Positions 51,469-58,072 of a stretch of DNA of 64,000 nt are shown one piece after another. Each line of letters opens with the position of its first letter. Position 1 is the first letter of the stretch. The position numbers were made by a program, and so were the translations under genes. Below the pieces are notes generated by a model. That model did no database searches and was not told the origin of the DNA. It saw only the letters and a list, made by a program, of their open reading frames with translations. Source of the stretch: Gilvimarinus japonicus (GTDB taxonomy: Bacteria; Pseudomonadota; Gammaproteobacteria; Pseudomonadales; Cellvibrionaceae); assembly GCF_042847215.1 (NCBI RefSeq), contig NZ_AP031500.1:3658001-3722000 (forward strand), in the 5' to 3' direction.

Positions 51469-53438
51469 GTAGAACGCCCCATTACTGATGGCGCCCCCAC
51501 ACAGATCCGGACGTGCGGAATTACCGCATCCGGCTCTTCAATAATATCATTGCCCGCGTAAAGCACAGACACCCTTAATACCAATCTACAATAACGCTCG
51601 GCTTTCGCACTCGCATTGACCGTAAACCAAAGTGCTTTAGCATCGCCTTTATCCCCGCCCAAGTAAAACTTCGGCGCTGACTGCGACGATTCAGCCATTT
51701 ATACAAGCTATCCAATATACGGTCAAATATCCGTCCCACGCTCAAACTATTACCTGACAACCCAAAGTAGTTGCAAAAGCCTACTACCTTACGGTTTAAC
51801 ATCGGAATTAAACGCTCTAAGCGCCTGTGGCGATTCGCTTTAATCCAATCCGCGAAGTCTTTCAGCGCCGCCCGATGTTTCTTGGGCGCCGTCTTTCGCC
51901 TCAGCCTTGGCTCGCCTTTGAAGTCGATGTCCCAGTAGAACTGAAAACCCAAGAATTCAAAATGGCGCACCTGACTGGGATGAAAGCGACTAAAGCGCTT
52001 TATCGATGTCTTGTCTTCTGCAACGTCTAGCTTGAACTTCTTCAACCTCGAACGCAGCTTTGCATAAAAGTGCTCGGCTTCATTACGATACTGAAAGGCC
52101 ACCACAAAGTCGTCGGCATACCGAATCAACATCGCGCGCCCTTGTAACTGGGGTTTGACGCGATGCTCGAACCAGATATCCAGCGCATAGTGCAAATAAA
52201 TATTCGCCAGTACGGGGCTGATGACCCCGCCCTGTGGCGTACCCGATAGCGGCTTATGGTACGTGCCGTCGGGTTCTTTTATTCGCGCTTTCAGCCATTG
52301 ATTAATGAGCGTCAGAAGTCGCTCGTCATCAATGCGCTGTCTTAGCATACGCATTAGCCATGCATGGTCCATGTTATCGAAGAAGCCTTTTATGTCGGCC
52401 TCGACGATATAACCATAGCCTTTGAACTGCAGGTTAACTTGCAAGCTGTGAACGGCTTGATGGGCACTTTTATGAGGGCGGTAGCCATAGCTGCTGCACA
52501 GAAAATCCTGCTCCCAAATACTTTGCAGAATATCGGCAACGCTTTGCTGTACGATTTTATCTTCCAGCGTTGGCAGGCCCAATGGCCGCTGCTTTCCATT
52601 GCTTTTGGGGATATACACGCGCTTTACCGCATTGGCTCGATACCGATTGGTTTTGAGCTTATCGGCTAGCGCATGAATATTGTTGGATAGCGCAGCTTCG
52701 TATTGCGGTGCAGTAACACCGTCAATCCCCGCCGCTGATTGCTTATTGAGGGTTGCCCACGCACGATACAGCACATCGGGTTTCAATGTTCCAAACATGT
52801 TCTGAAAACCGATGCTTCGGATGGGTTTGTGCTTTAAATGCTATGGCGTTTAATGCGGTTGTCATAGTGATTCCAGCCCTACTCTGTCCGGCCTATGTGT
52901 CTGTTAAACGCCGCGATATTATTGTCAGCCCCTTTGCCATGTAGACGGCTTTCCCGCCCGCAGACTACTATGAGCTGATCCGACTTCCGAGAGGCCATTG
53001 TTCGCCTCGCTTTTTACTCAGCAGCCCTACCCACATCCTGTAGGAGCGCTCTCGGATCTCACAAGTTCCTGTCAAAACTTTATATACATGCCACGGTTTA
53101 ATAACTCCGCTAGGTCGCCACAATCTTGCCTTGGGGGAGACTCCCCTAACGATTGCTTTGCATGGACTTCGATGGCGTTACAAACCTCGTCACCTAGGAT
53201 TCGCTAGTTTCGGAGCGATACCAACACTTCAGGGCCACGGTAGCCCCTATGGCCTATATATTTCTCTGTCTACGCTTCGCATTGAATTTTATTGTTCATC
53301 CGGTTGCGCCCTCGCGCAGGAAAGTATTTACGATCCCCAGACTCCGCACAACACGCAAGACTCGATACAGGTGAGCGGCTAACTCTTACCCGACAAGGAC
53401 TTTCACCCTGCAAGTTCTGACAAGCTTTCTTGTCGCAC
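51469..53438 (-). mobile_element. Group IIC intron inserted at an attC site
   Basis: About 1.97 kb. Minus-strand 5' end GTGCGACAAGAAAGC (from 53438) is the GUGYG start. Near the 3' end is a domain V: GAGCCGGATGCGG..CCGCACGTCCGGATC, at about 51507-51540, then a domain VI hairpin ending in CTAC near 51469. Upstream exon on the minus strand is an attC stem ending GCGGGCGTTA, as in the known IIC-attC introns. The reverse transcriptase gene lies in domain IV. 3' boundary uncertain by a few bases. Confidence 0.87.
51575..52798 (-). CDS. ltrA: Group II intron reverse transcriptase/maturase
   Basis: 407 residues. RT fingers/palm: SAAGIDGVT, RVYIPKSNGKQRPLGLPTLEDKIVQ, DFLCSSYGYRP, EADIKGFFDNMDH, GTPQGGVISPVLANIYLHYALD, the catalytic MLIRYADDFVV, and the maturase X domain (GRIFDRILDSLYKWLNRRSQRRSFTWAGIKAM). 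No endonuclease domain, as expected for class IIC. Supports splicing and retrohoming into attC stems. Intact. Confidence 0.96.
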   Translation of the reverse strand: MFGTLKPDVLYRAWATLNKQSAAGIDGVTAPQYEAALSNNIHALADKLKTNRYRANAVKRVYIPKSNGKQRPLGLPTLEDKIVQQSVADILQSIWEQDFLCSSYGYRPHKSAHQAVHSLQVNLQFKGYGYIVEADIKGFFDNMDHAWLMRMLRQRIDDERLLTLINQWLKARIKEPDGTYHKPLSGTPQGGVISPVLANIYLHYALDIWFEHRVKPQLQGRAMLIRYADDFVVAFQYRNEAEHFYAKLRSRLKKFKLDVAEDKTSIKRFSRFHPSQVRHFEFLGFQFYWDIDFKGEPRLRRKTAPKKHRAALKDFADWIKANRHRRLERLIPMLNRKVVGFCNYFGLSGNSLSVGRIFDRILDSLYKWLNRRSQRRSFTWAGIKAMLKHFGLRSMRVRKPSVIVDWY

Positions 53439-53507
53439 TAACGCCCGCAACAGCGGGCAATTTGTAGCGCTAGCGGAAAATTGCTCGGCTGCTTGCGATT
53501 GTTATGC
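53439..53507 (-). repeat. attC site 17 (R' box split by the group II intron)
   Basis: From TAAC at 53439 to GTTATGC (53501-53507). GGGCAATTT / AAATTGCTC arms around GTAGCGCTAGCGG, similar to site 3. The intron entered right after GTTA of the crossover box, so that box is now GTTA plus intron sequence. Confidence 0.83.
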
Positions 53508-53516
53508 AATTTCCTC

Positions 53517-53936
53517 CTACGCCCTCTCGACAATGTCTGCCAAAGCGTTGAGATTGTTTTTCAACTCCCAGGCACGCTCCGTATATGTGCTGACGTCAGA
53601 ATCCAGTAGCCCATGCCTCTCGAGTCTAGTCTCTTCTATCTGGTCCGACAGAAGCGCATAGATGCTGTGAGTGAGATAGTTTCGCTGATTCTTTACCTCT
53701 TTTAGATGCGGAACAAGAGGTTTCAAATCTTTGTGCTTTTCTGCATATGCGATGAGCTGGCCCAGAGTTGACCTATGGAACGGCGCTTCGCCCTCTGGAG
53801 CCTGGACTAAACCTAGTATCAAGCTCTCCAAACGCCCGGCAGCTAGCACTACGCGACCAAGCTCGGCGCAGAAATCCTGGCTCTCGTTTAGCAGCTCAAA
53901 GAATGCGAGCCCTTCGACTTCTATGCCTCTATACAT
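53517..53936 (-). CDS. Cassette protein with HEPN-like RNxxxH motif
   Basis: 139 residues from the second ATG (the first, 2 codons up, overlaps the attC). Helical; KEVKNQRNYLTHSIYALL (about 95-112) holds RNYLTH, the R-N-x3-H HEPN pattern, with helices AAGRLESLILGLVQAPEGEAP and STLGQLIAYAEKHKDLKPLVPHL before it. Resembles the uncharacterised HEPN-like proteins that replace RNases in immunity systems. No partner gene in this cassette. Confidence 0.62.
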   Translation of the reverse strand: MYRGIEVEGLAFFELLNESQDFCAELGRVVLAAGRLESLILGLVQAPEGEAPFHRSTLGQLIAYAEKHKDLKPLVPHLKEVKNQRNYLTHSIYALLSDQIEETRLERHGLLDSDVSTYTERAWELKNNLNALADIVERA

Positions 53937-53938
53937 AT

Positions 53939-54020
53939 GCATAACGCCGCGTACACGGGCGCGAGTTTACGAGCGTCCCACCGCCGCTTTTTGGCGGTGT
54001 AGTGCTACGCTTTGTTACGT
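53939..54020 (-). repeat. attC site 18
   Basis: 82 bp; GCATAAC (53939-53945) to GTTACGT (54014-54020). Almost identical in its interior to site 22 (one base differs), with CACCGCCG..TTTTTGGCGGTG hairpin. Confidence 0.88.
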
Positions 54021-54410
54021 TTTTGAGACTTTCCCACATTCTTTGCACTTTATACCATCCCGAACAGGAAAAAGCGGAAATTGTATGCCAATAAAAACCA
54101 AAAACGCCCAGCGACGCCCAAGTTGATAAAACTCTGTGTTTTCGCTTCCGCAAAACGGACACGCTTTTTGATCTACTCCTTGATCCTCTACCAAAGCTTC
54201 TTCGCGATTCTCATTAAGAACTTTAAGCGCGGTTTCCGCATACAGCTTCGGAACCTGGAGTTTTACCCCACCAAGAGCATGAGAGTAGAGCCACTGCATA
54301 TTGATTGTATGCTCATCTGCTATGAAAACAGGTATCCCCTCGGAGTCCAGACGGGACTTAGCAATATGCGCTTCATACGGCAAGCTATAGCTGGAAATAG
54401 TAACGAGCAT
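54015..54410 (-). CDS. DUF2007 + zinc-ribbon cassette protein
   Basis: 131 residues. N-terminal DUF2007 ('putative signal transducing protein') fold: LVTISSYSLPYEAHIAKSRLDSEGIPVFIADEHTINMQWLYSHALGGVKLQVPKLYAETALKVL. The C-terminal zinc ribbon has CPFCGSENTEF and KCKECGKVS (two CxxC pairs). The combination is common in bacterial genomes with unknown function. Stop codon in attC 18. Confidence 0.8.
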   Translation of the reverse strand: MLVTISSYSLPYEAHIAKSRLDSEGIPVFIADEHTINMQWLYSHALGGVKLQVPKLYAETALKVLNENREEALVEDQGVDQKACPFCGSENTEFYQLGRRWAFLVFIGIQFPLFPVRDGIKCKECGKVSKT

Positions 54411-54423
54411 ATGGCCCTAGTAA

Positions 54424-54501
54424 ACGTAACGCCCGCCATAAACGGCCGAGTGAAACGAGGTCCGGCGACCGAAGGGAGCAAATCTAATGGCATGGTTAGG
54501 T
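54424..54501 (-). repeat. attC site 19
   Basis: 78 bp; ACGTAAC (54424-54430) to GTTAGGT (54495-54501). Same family as sites 5, 9 and 20. Confidence 0.88.
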
Positions 54502-54774
54502 GTTGACACCTGACAAAGATATAGCAGCATACCACCCACCGATTATAATTAGCTGACCAGCCAACCACTGCATGGATGCTACCGGTTGACTAAGCCCCTC
54601 TTTTACCCTCTTTATCACCACATTTTGATAGATGATGCCAGAAAGATACAAAACCAGTATCCCGAAAACAATGTATGCAATAACGTTGCTCGTCAATAAT
54701 GCCAGGGTAAGAAAAGTAGCAACGTATAGTGGTATCGAAACAACGCCAACAAACCACTTATCTTCAACGATCAT
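54496..54774 (-). CDS. Cassette small membrane protein
   Basis: 92 residues with three hydrophobic helices (FVGVVSIPLYVATFLTLALL, IAYIVFGILVLYLSGIIY, WLAGQLIIIGGWYAAISL) and short basic loops. Not recognised. Single-gene cassette between attC 19 and 20, stop in the R'' box. Confidence 0.65.
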   Translation of the reverse strand: MIVEDKWFVGVVSIPLYVATFLTLALLTSNVIAYIVFGILVLYLSGIIYQNVVIKRVKEGLSQPVASMQWLAGQLIIIGGWYAAISLSGVNT

Positions 54775-54780
54775 TTGTAC

Positions 54781-54858
54781 ACCTAACGCCCGCCATAAAG
54801 TGCCGAGTGAAACGAGGTCCGGCGACCGAAGGGAGCGTATTTAATGGCTTGGTTATGC
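54781..54858 (-). repeat. attC site 20
   Basis: 78 bp; ACCTAAC (54781-54787, perfect consensus) to GTTATGC (54852-54858). Nearly the same as site 5, which holds the other HigBA cassette. Confidence 0.9.
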
Positions 54859-55146
54859 GGCGTCGAGTTCAATTTTTTGCACCTTGTCGAGCTTAACGCT
54901 TTTGCCTGCTACCCAGAGATCATACATGTCTTGCATCGCCAGCCAGCTTTCAGGCGTCCGGCCCAATGCCTTGGAAAGACGAAGCGCCATCTCCGGGCTA
55001 ATACCGCTCTGCTGCTTAAGCAGACGGTTTAACGTAGACGGCGATACATCCAGCCGTCCTGCCAAATAACGGCAACTAAGGCCAAAAGGCTCCATATAGG
55101 TAGCCAGAATGAACTCGCCAGGATGAGGGGGGTTATACATTTTCAT
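54853..55146 (-). CDS. higA: HigA-family antitoxin (copy 2)
   Basis: 97 residues, identical protein to copy 1 at 30970. Same TGATG overlap with higB and same stop codon inside the attC. The two cassettes differ by only a few bases over about 575 nt, so this is a recent duplication or a second capture of the same cassette. Cross-neutralisation between the copies is expected because the antitoxins are identical. Confidence 0.93.
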   Translation of the reverse strand: MKMYNPPHPGEFILATYMEPFGLSCRYLAGRLDVSPSTLNRLLKQQSGISPEMALRLSKALGRTPESWLAMQDMYDLWVAGKSVKLDKVQKIELDAA

Positions 55147-55424
55147 CAGTGGTAATCCTCATAATTGAGTACATAGGCATTACCGTCGGAGAATTCAAAC
55201 GTCAGCCTCCAGTTCCCATTAACGGTAATTGCCCAGACACCCTTTCTATCACCTTTAAGAGGGTGAAGCTTGTAGCCAGGAATATCTAAGTCATTGATTT
55301 CCTTGGCGGTATCCAGTGCTGCCAGTTGCATTCGAAGACGCTTCTCATGCTTGGCCTGGATGCCCCGAGCGCTACCTGTCTCGTAAAAGCGCCTTAATCC
55401 TTTGTGTTTGAATGACTTGATCAT
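55146..55424 (-). CDS. higB: HigB-family RelE-type toxin (copy 2)
   Basis: 92 residues, one substitution from copy 1 (Ile for Ser in the middle). All active-site-type residues are kept. Promoter and operator are as in copy 1: TTGACA (55458-55453), TACAAT (55436-55431), ATG 6 nt later. Confidence 0.93.
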   Translation of the reverse strand: MIKSFKHKGLRRFYETGSARGIQAKHEKRLRMQLAALDTAKEINDLDIPGYKLHPLKGDRKGVWAITVNGNWRLTFEFSDGNAYVLNYEDYH

Positions 55425-55430
55425 GGAGTT

Positions 55431-55458
55431 ATTGTAGCGCGTTGCGCAACAGTGTCAA
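55431..55458 (-). promoter_or_regulatory. higBA promoter (copy 2)
   Basis: Same TTGACA-16-TACAAT arrangement and GTTGCGCAAC palindrome as copy 1, leading to a probably leaderless higB message. Confidence 0.8.
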
Positions 55459-55461
55459 GCC

Positions 55462-55542
55462 ACATAACGCCCACATAAAAGGCGGAGCGTCAGCGACGTC
55501 CAGCGCAACGAAGTGGAGCGGTTTTTGATGTGCTTGTTAGAA
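55462..55542 (-). repeat. attC site 21
   Basis: 81 bp; ACATAAC (55462-55468) to GTTAGAA (55536-55542). GGAGCGTCAGCGACGTCCAGCGCAACGAAGTGGAGCG interior, similar to site 14. Confidence 0.86.
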
Positions 55543-55545
55543 TTT

Positions 55546-55875
55546 TCAATTTGTATTGGCCAACCCTACTTTTTTATACCCGTTATTTTTTAGTGTAGCC
55601 ATTGTTTCCACCACGCGCTCGTACTGGACGCTACTATCGGCACTAACAATAATATTGGGAGGGTTTTCAAAGTCACTTTTTATATACGCTTCTGATAGAA
55701 GTGGAAGCAGTTCACCCCCCTTGCGCCCATCTACTTCATAGTTCGACGGCTTGACTACGATTACAATACTAGGTGTCGCTATCGCTTCACCCCCGATTAT
55801 AAATTCTACGTCAAAATAGAGTAGTGCTATCAATACTATGAATGAAAGTATCACTAACCAAATCTTTATCTTCAA
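55546..55875 (-). CDS. ExbD/TolR-like cassette protein
   Basis: 109 residues. One N-terminal membrane helix (IWLVILSFIVLIALLYF) and a periplasmic domain ending VSADSSVQYERVVETMATLKNNGYKKVGLANTN, the characteristic ExbD/TolR end (D-x-x-V-x-Y-x-x-V-x-x-x-M-x-x-L-K-x-x-G-x-x-K-V-G-L). The membrane Asp expected in true ExbD is not obvious, and there is no ExbB partner. Either a stray energy-transduction component or an inhibitor-like homologue. Confidence 0.75.
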   Translation of the reverse strand: MKIKIWLVILSFIVLIALLYFDVEFIIGGEAIATPSIVIVVKPSNYEVDGRKGGELLPLLSEAYIKSDFENPPNIIVSADSSVQYERVVETMATLKNNGYKKVGLANTN

Positions 55876-55894
55876 TGATATGGCCCCCTGGAAT

Positions 55895-55976
55895 TTCTAA
55901 CGCCGCGTACACGGGCGCGAGTTTACGAGCGTCCCACCGCCGTTTTTTGGCGGTGTAGTGCTACGCTTTGTTAAGG
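55895..55976 (-). repeat. attC site 22
   Basis: 82 bp; TTCTAAC (55895-55901) to GTTAAGG (55970-55976). Interior almost identical to site 18. Confidence 0.87.
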
Positions 55977-56354
55977 CACAAAGCCTCGAATGAGCGGAAA
56001 ACATAATATAGCCACCAAACTAAACATGCCAAGTGCCAGTAGAAGAATGCCTACCGTAAATAGCGGCTTCGCATATCGACGCACATTAATGCTGTAATGC
56101 AGCTTTGATAAGAAAGCATGCTCAAATATTGCTATTCCACCACCGGTATAAATATTACTCAATAGTCTTGCCTCTAGACCGTGGAAAGTAACTATCGTGC
56201 CAATAGGTGGATTACCTCTCCCGCCGACATGACATATTCCAGAAACCAATGCCCACACTCCGTAAGAGATTAGTACTGCGGACAATATTAGGGCGCCGGC
56301 CAGAACCAACTTTTCGTAGTTGGCGAGTCGCTCTTGGAAAATGTTTGACCACAT
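55971..56354 (-). CDS. Cassette membrane protein
   Basis: 127 residues starting at MWSNIF (a start 8 codons up would lie in the attC). Two membrane helices (VLAGALILSAVLISYGVWALVSG; LFTVGILLLALGMFSLVAILCFPLI) separated by a soluble loop GGRGNPPIGTIVTFHGLEARLLSNIYTGGGIAIFEHAF. Not recognised. Stop codon in attC 22. Confidence 0.66.
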   Translation of the reverse strand: MWSNIFQERLANYEKLVLAGALILSAVLISYGVWALVSGICHVGGRGNPPIGTIVTFHGLEARLLSNIYTGGGIAIFEHAFLSKLHYSINVRRYAKPLFTVGILLLALGMFSLVAILCFPLIRGFVP

Positions 56355-56360
56355 GTGTTG

Positions 56361-56429
56361 CCTTAACGCCGCCAACACCGGATGCCGAAGCGACAGCGTA
56401 GGCAGTCCGAGTGCTTGGCCTTGTTAAGT
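56361..56429 (-). repeat. attC site 23
   Basis: 69 bp; CCTTAAC (56361-56367) to GTTAAGT (56423-56429); CGCCAACACCGGATGCCGAAGCGACAGCGTAGGCAGTCCGAG interior. Confidence 0.84.
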
Positions 56430-56432
56430 GTT

Positions 56433-57026
56433 TTACTTGCCCTCGATTTCATCAAGTATCTTTTGTCCATCTGGCATGCCTGACATAGTTCGCAGAAATA
56501 CTACATTTCTGCTTAGAATTTTCTTGATTCTCGCTGCGGAAATAGGTCTTTCCAAAACTTTGAAGTTAGATAGCTCTTGGTAATGGCACTCATCTTTGTC
56601 GTCATACCTGTCTTTCTTCAGCGTGTTTCCGGAGCCAAGTCCATATGCAACAATGCCAACTCCATTTTCATACAAAAAGACGGTATCTCCCTTCTTGATA
56701 CGGTCGATATTGAATTTCCATGGATCATAAAATGCTGCAGCAATGCCGTTGTTTAACATGTAGTCATGATCGCTGTCATCATGCCTTCTGTTCGTATTTA
56801 GAACATGAAAAGCACTATTATCTACATCTTCTGATTCGAGTTCCCTCTCCGCTATCTCTACCCCAGCCTCGATGAGCTTTAGGGTAACTTCTTGTTTTGA
56901 AAGGTCTAATTGCTCGGCCAGCCCTTCAATAAACAGTGCTAATTCTTTAGGTATTCGAACTGTTGATGCGACAAGCTCTTTCCTGGTTGCTTTTGACTTT
57001 CTGATTAGGCTTTTCAGGTCACTCAT
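56433..57026 (-). CDS. Cassette protein with ribbon-helix-helix-like N-terminus and PUA/EVE-like C-terminus
   Basis: 197 residues. Residues about 15-60 (ASTVRIPKELALFIEGLAEQLDLSKQEVTLKLIEAGVEIAERE) look like a ribbon-helix-helix DNA-binding domain. Residues about 85-195 (YDPWKFNIDRIKKGDTVFLYENGVGIVAYGLGSGNTLKKD ... ISAARIKKILSRNVVFLRTMSGMPDGQKILDEI) resemble a PUA-like/EVE barrel that binds modified bases or nucleotides. Possibly a regulator or a defence-linked reader of modified DNA; unproven. ATG with AGGAGATACC ahead. Confidence 0.65.
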   Translation of the reverse strand: MSDLKSLIRKSKATRKELVASTVRIPKELALFIEGLAEQLDLSKQEVTLKLIEAGVEIAERELESEDVDNSAFHVLNTNRRHDDSDHDYMLNNGIAAAFYDPWKFNIDRIKKGDTVFLYENGVGIVAYGLGSGNTLKKDRYDDKDECHYQELSNFKVLERPISAARIKKILSRNVVFLRTMSGMPDGQKILDEIEGK

Positions 57027-57130
57027 GCGGTATCTCCTAGGCTATGATGGAGACACTATACAAGAGAACCATATATGGTGCAACAATGGTTCAATTATGA
57101 ATCTATACTGAATCACGGATGATTCTTGAC

Positions 57131-57235
57131 ACCTAACGCCGGTAGCAATTGCCGGAGTGAGTTGGATTGTGTTTTTGCGTTTTTTTGCAAAAAACAAGAC
57201 AGCTTACGGAGGTCAATTGGCTACCCTTGTTAGCT
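57131..57235 (-). repeat. attC site 24 (first site next to attI-like element B)
   Basis: 105 bp; ACCTAAC (57131-57137, perfect) to GTTAGCT (57229-57235). Long GGTAGCAATTGCC..GTCAATTGGCTACC arms with a TTTTTTGCAAAAAAC-type central hairpin. VCR-like. Confidence 0.86.
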
Positions 57236-57730
57236 GTGTTCACGCTTAAACACATCGAAGTCTAGATTATACATTGATAGAGGATCACCAATATACAACA
57301 AGACCTCTCTAGCACCCGCGCCGAGACAAAGCTCTCGATACAAGCGTTCTTCAATTCCGGTAACTCCTCCTTCTAGCTTTTCCATTGGTTGAAAAATTAC
57401 TCTGGGTGAAGGAGCAATCCATTTTGATTGATGTAGCTGACTGATGGCATGCTGGATAATTTTTTCTGCGACAACGAAATCGTGCACCAGAAGCCTAGGG
57501 TGCGAAAATGGATTAACAACTTTGTCTCTTTCGAGGTCTCCCAATGTTTTTACTTTACTACCAATTTCTACGACAATTGGCTGTCCTTTTTTATCGCTTT
57601 TGATAGCCATCAGCGGTTCTTCATCGTACACATTAGTTGTGTCGATTATAGAAATCTTAAGTCTGTGTTCCCAAACCTGTATATATAGGTCATTTGAAAA
57701 CATCGATTGAATATATCTAAGAATGCTCAT
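57230..57730 (-). CDS. Short MreB-like cassette protein
   Basis: 166 residues, first cassette of array 2. LYIQVWEHRLKISIIDTTNVYDEEPLMAIKSDKKGQPIVVEIGSKV resembles the actin-fold phosphate-1 start, VNPFSHPRLLVHDFVVAEKIIQHAI and VIFQPMEKLEGGVTGIEERLYRELCLGAGAREVLLYIGDPLS match the MreB pattern (E..A..E....AGAREV). Much shorter than true MreB (about 345), so an isolated domain. Role unknown. Confidence 0.62.
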   Translation of the reverse strand: MSILRYIQSMFSNDLYIQVWEHRLKISIIDTTNVYDEEPLMAIKSDKKGQPIVVEIGSKVKTLGDLERDKVVNPFSHPRLLVHDFVVAEKIIQHAISQLHQSKWIAPSPRVIFQPMEKLEGGVTGIEERLYRELCLGAGAREVLLYIGDPLSMYNLDFDVFKREHS

Positions 57731-57741
57731 ATTTAGTTGAC

Positions 57742-58029
57742 TGCTAACATTTGTATATCGTGCATGCGCGTTATCATTCCTAGAGCTCTCTCAAGAAACC
57801 CACACAAGCTCATGATTTTATTACACTTTCGGGCAATTATCAGCCAAAAACAATAGCGGCAATGTGTGCTTGCGCGTTATACCGCTAGAGTTGGCCGGTT
57901 ATCTCTCTGCCCGATCAGCCTAAGTGACTGATTTAACAATGATTGCTTTATAACGAACACGGCAATCCGAACCGCCTTATAAAGCAAAGCGTGCGTCGAT
58001 CTCGGTCACTTGGCAATACACCTGTATAA
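57742..58029 (-). repeat. attI-like element B (orphan)
   Basis: Right boundary of array 2. Same layout as element A: TAACATTTGTATA at 57745, TGCGCGTTAT at +20 and +126, CAAAGCGTGC at +240, and the same 21-bp block at +264 (58009-58029). It also has an 11-bp inverted repeat TTGCTTTATAA/TTATAAAGCAA (57943-57987), which A lacks. No reading frame. Sequence between the conserved blocks has diverged freely, so the spacing and motifs are what is kept. Confidence 0.66.
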
Positions 58030-58072
58030 ACACTGGATACGCGAGCACCAAAATCCGCCGCTAACGCTAAGC

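Larger units (their letters stand above)
42189..57235 (-). mobile_element. Integron cassette array 2 without integrase (CALIN)
   Basis: Nineteen attC-like sites separating mostly minus-strand cassettes, closing on the right at a second attI-like element (57742-58029). Cargo includes HigBA, ParE/Phd, ExbD-like, MreB-like, RHH/PUA-like and several unknown proteins. Insertions inside it: an IS3 element, an ISL3 element, an IS1182-type transposase and a group IIC intron. No integron integrase. attC sites fall in at least three sequence subfamilies, so cassettes came from several sources. Confidence 0.82.

Noticed and set aside
24902..57235. CRISPR array as explanation of the repeated palindromes
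   Set aside because: The repeats are long, diverse hairpins separated by whole genes with variable spacing, not short identical repeats with ~30-bp spacers; no cas genes.
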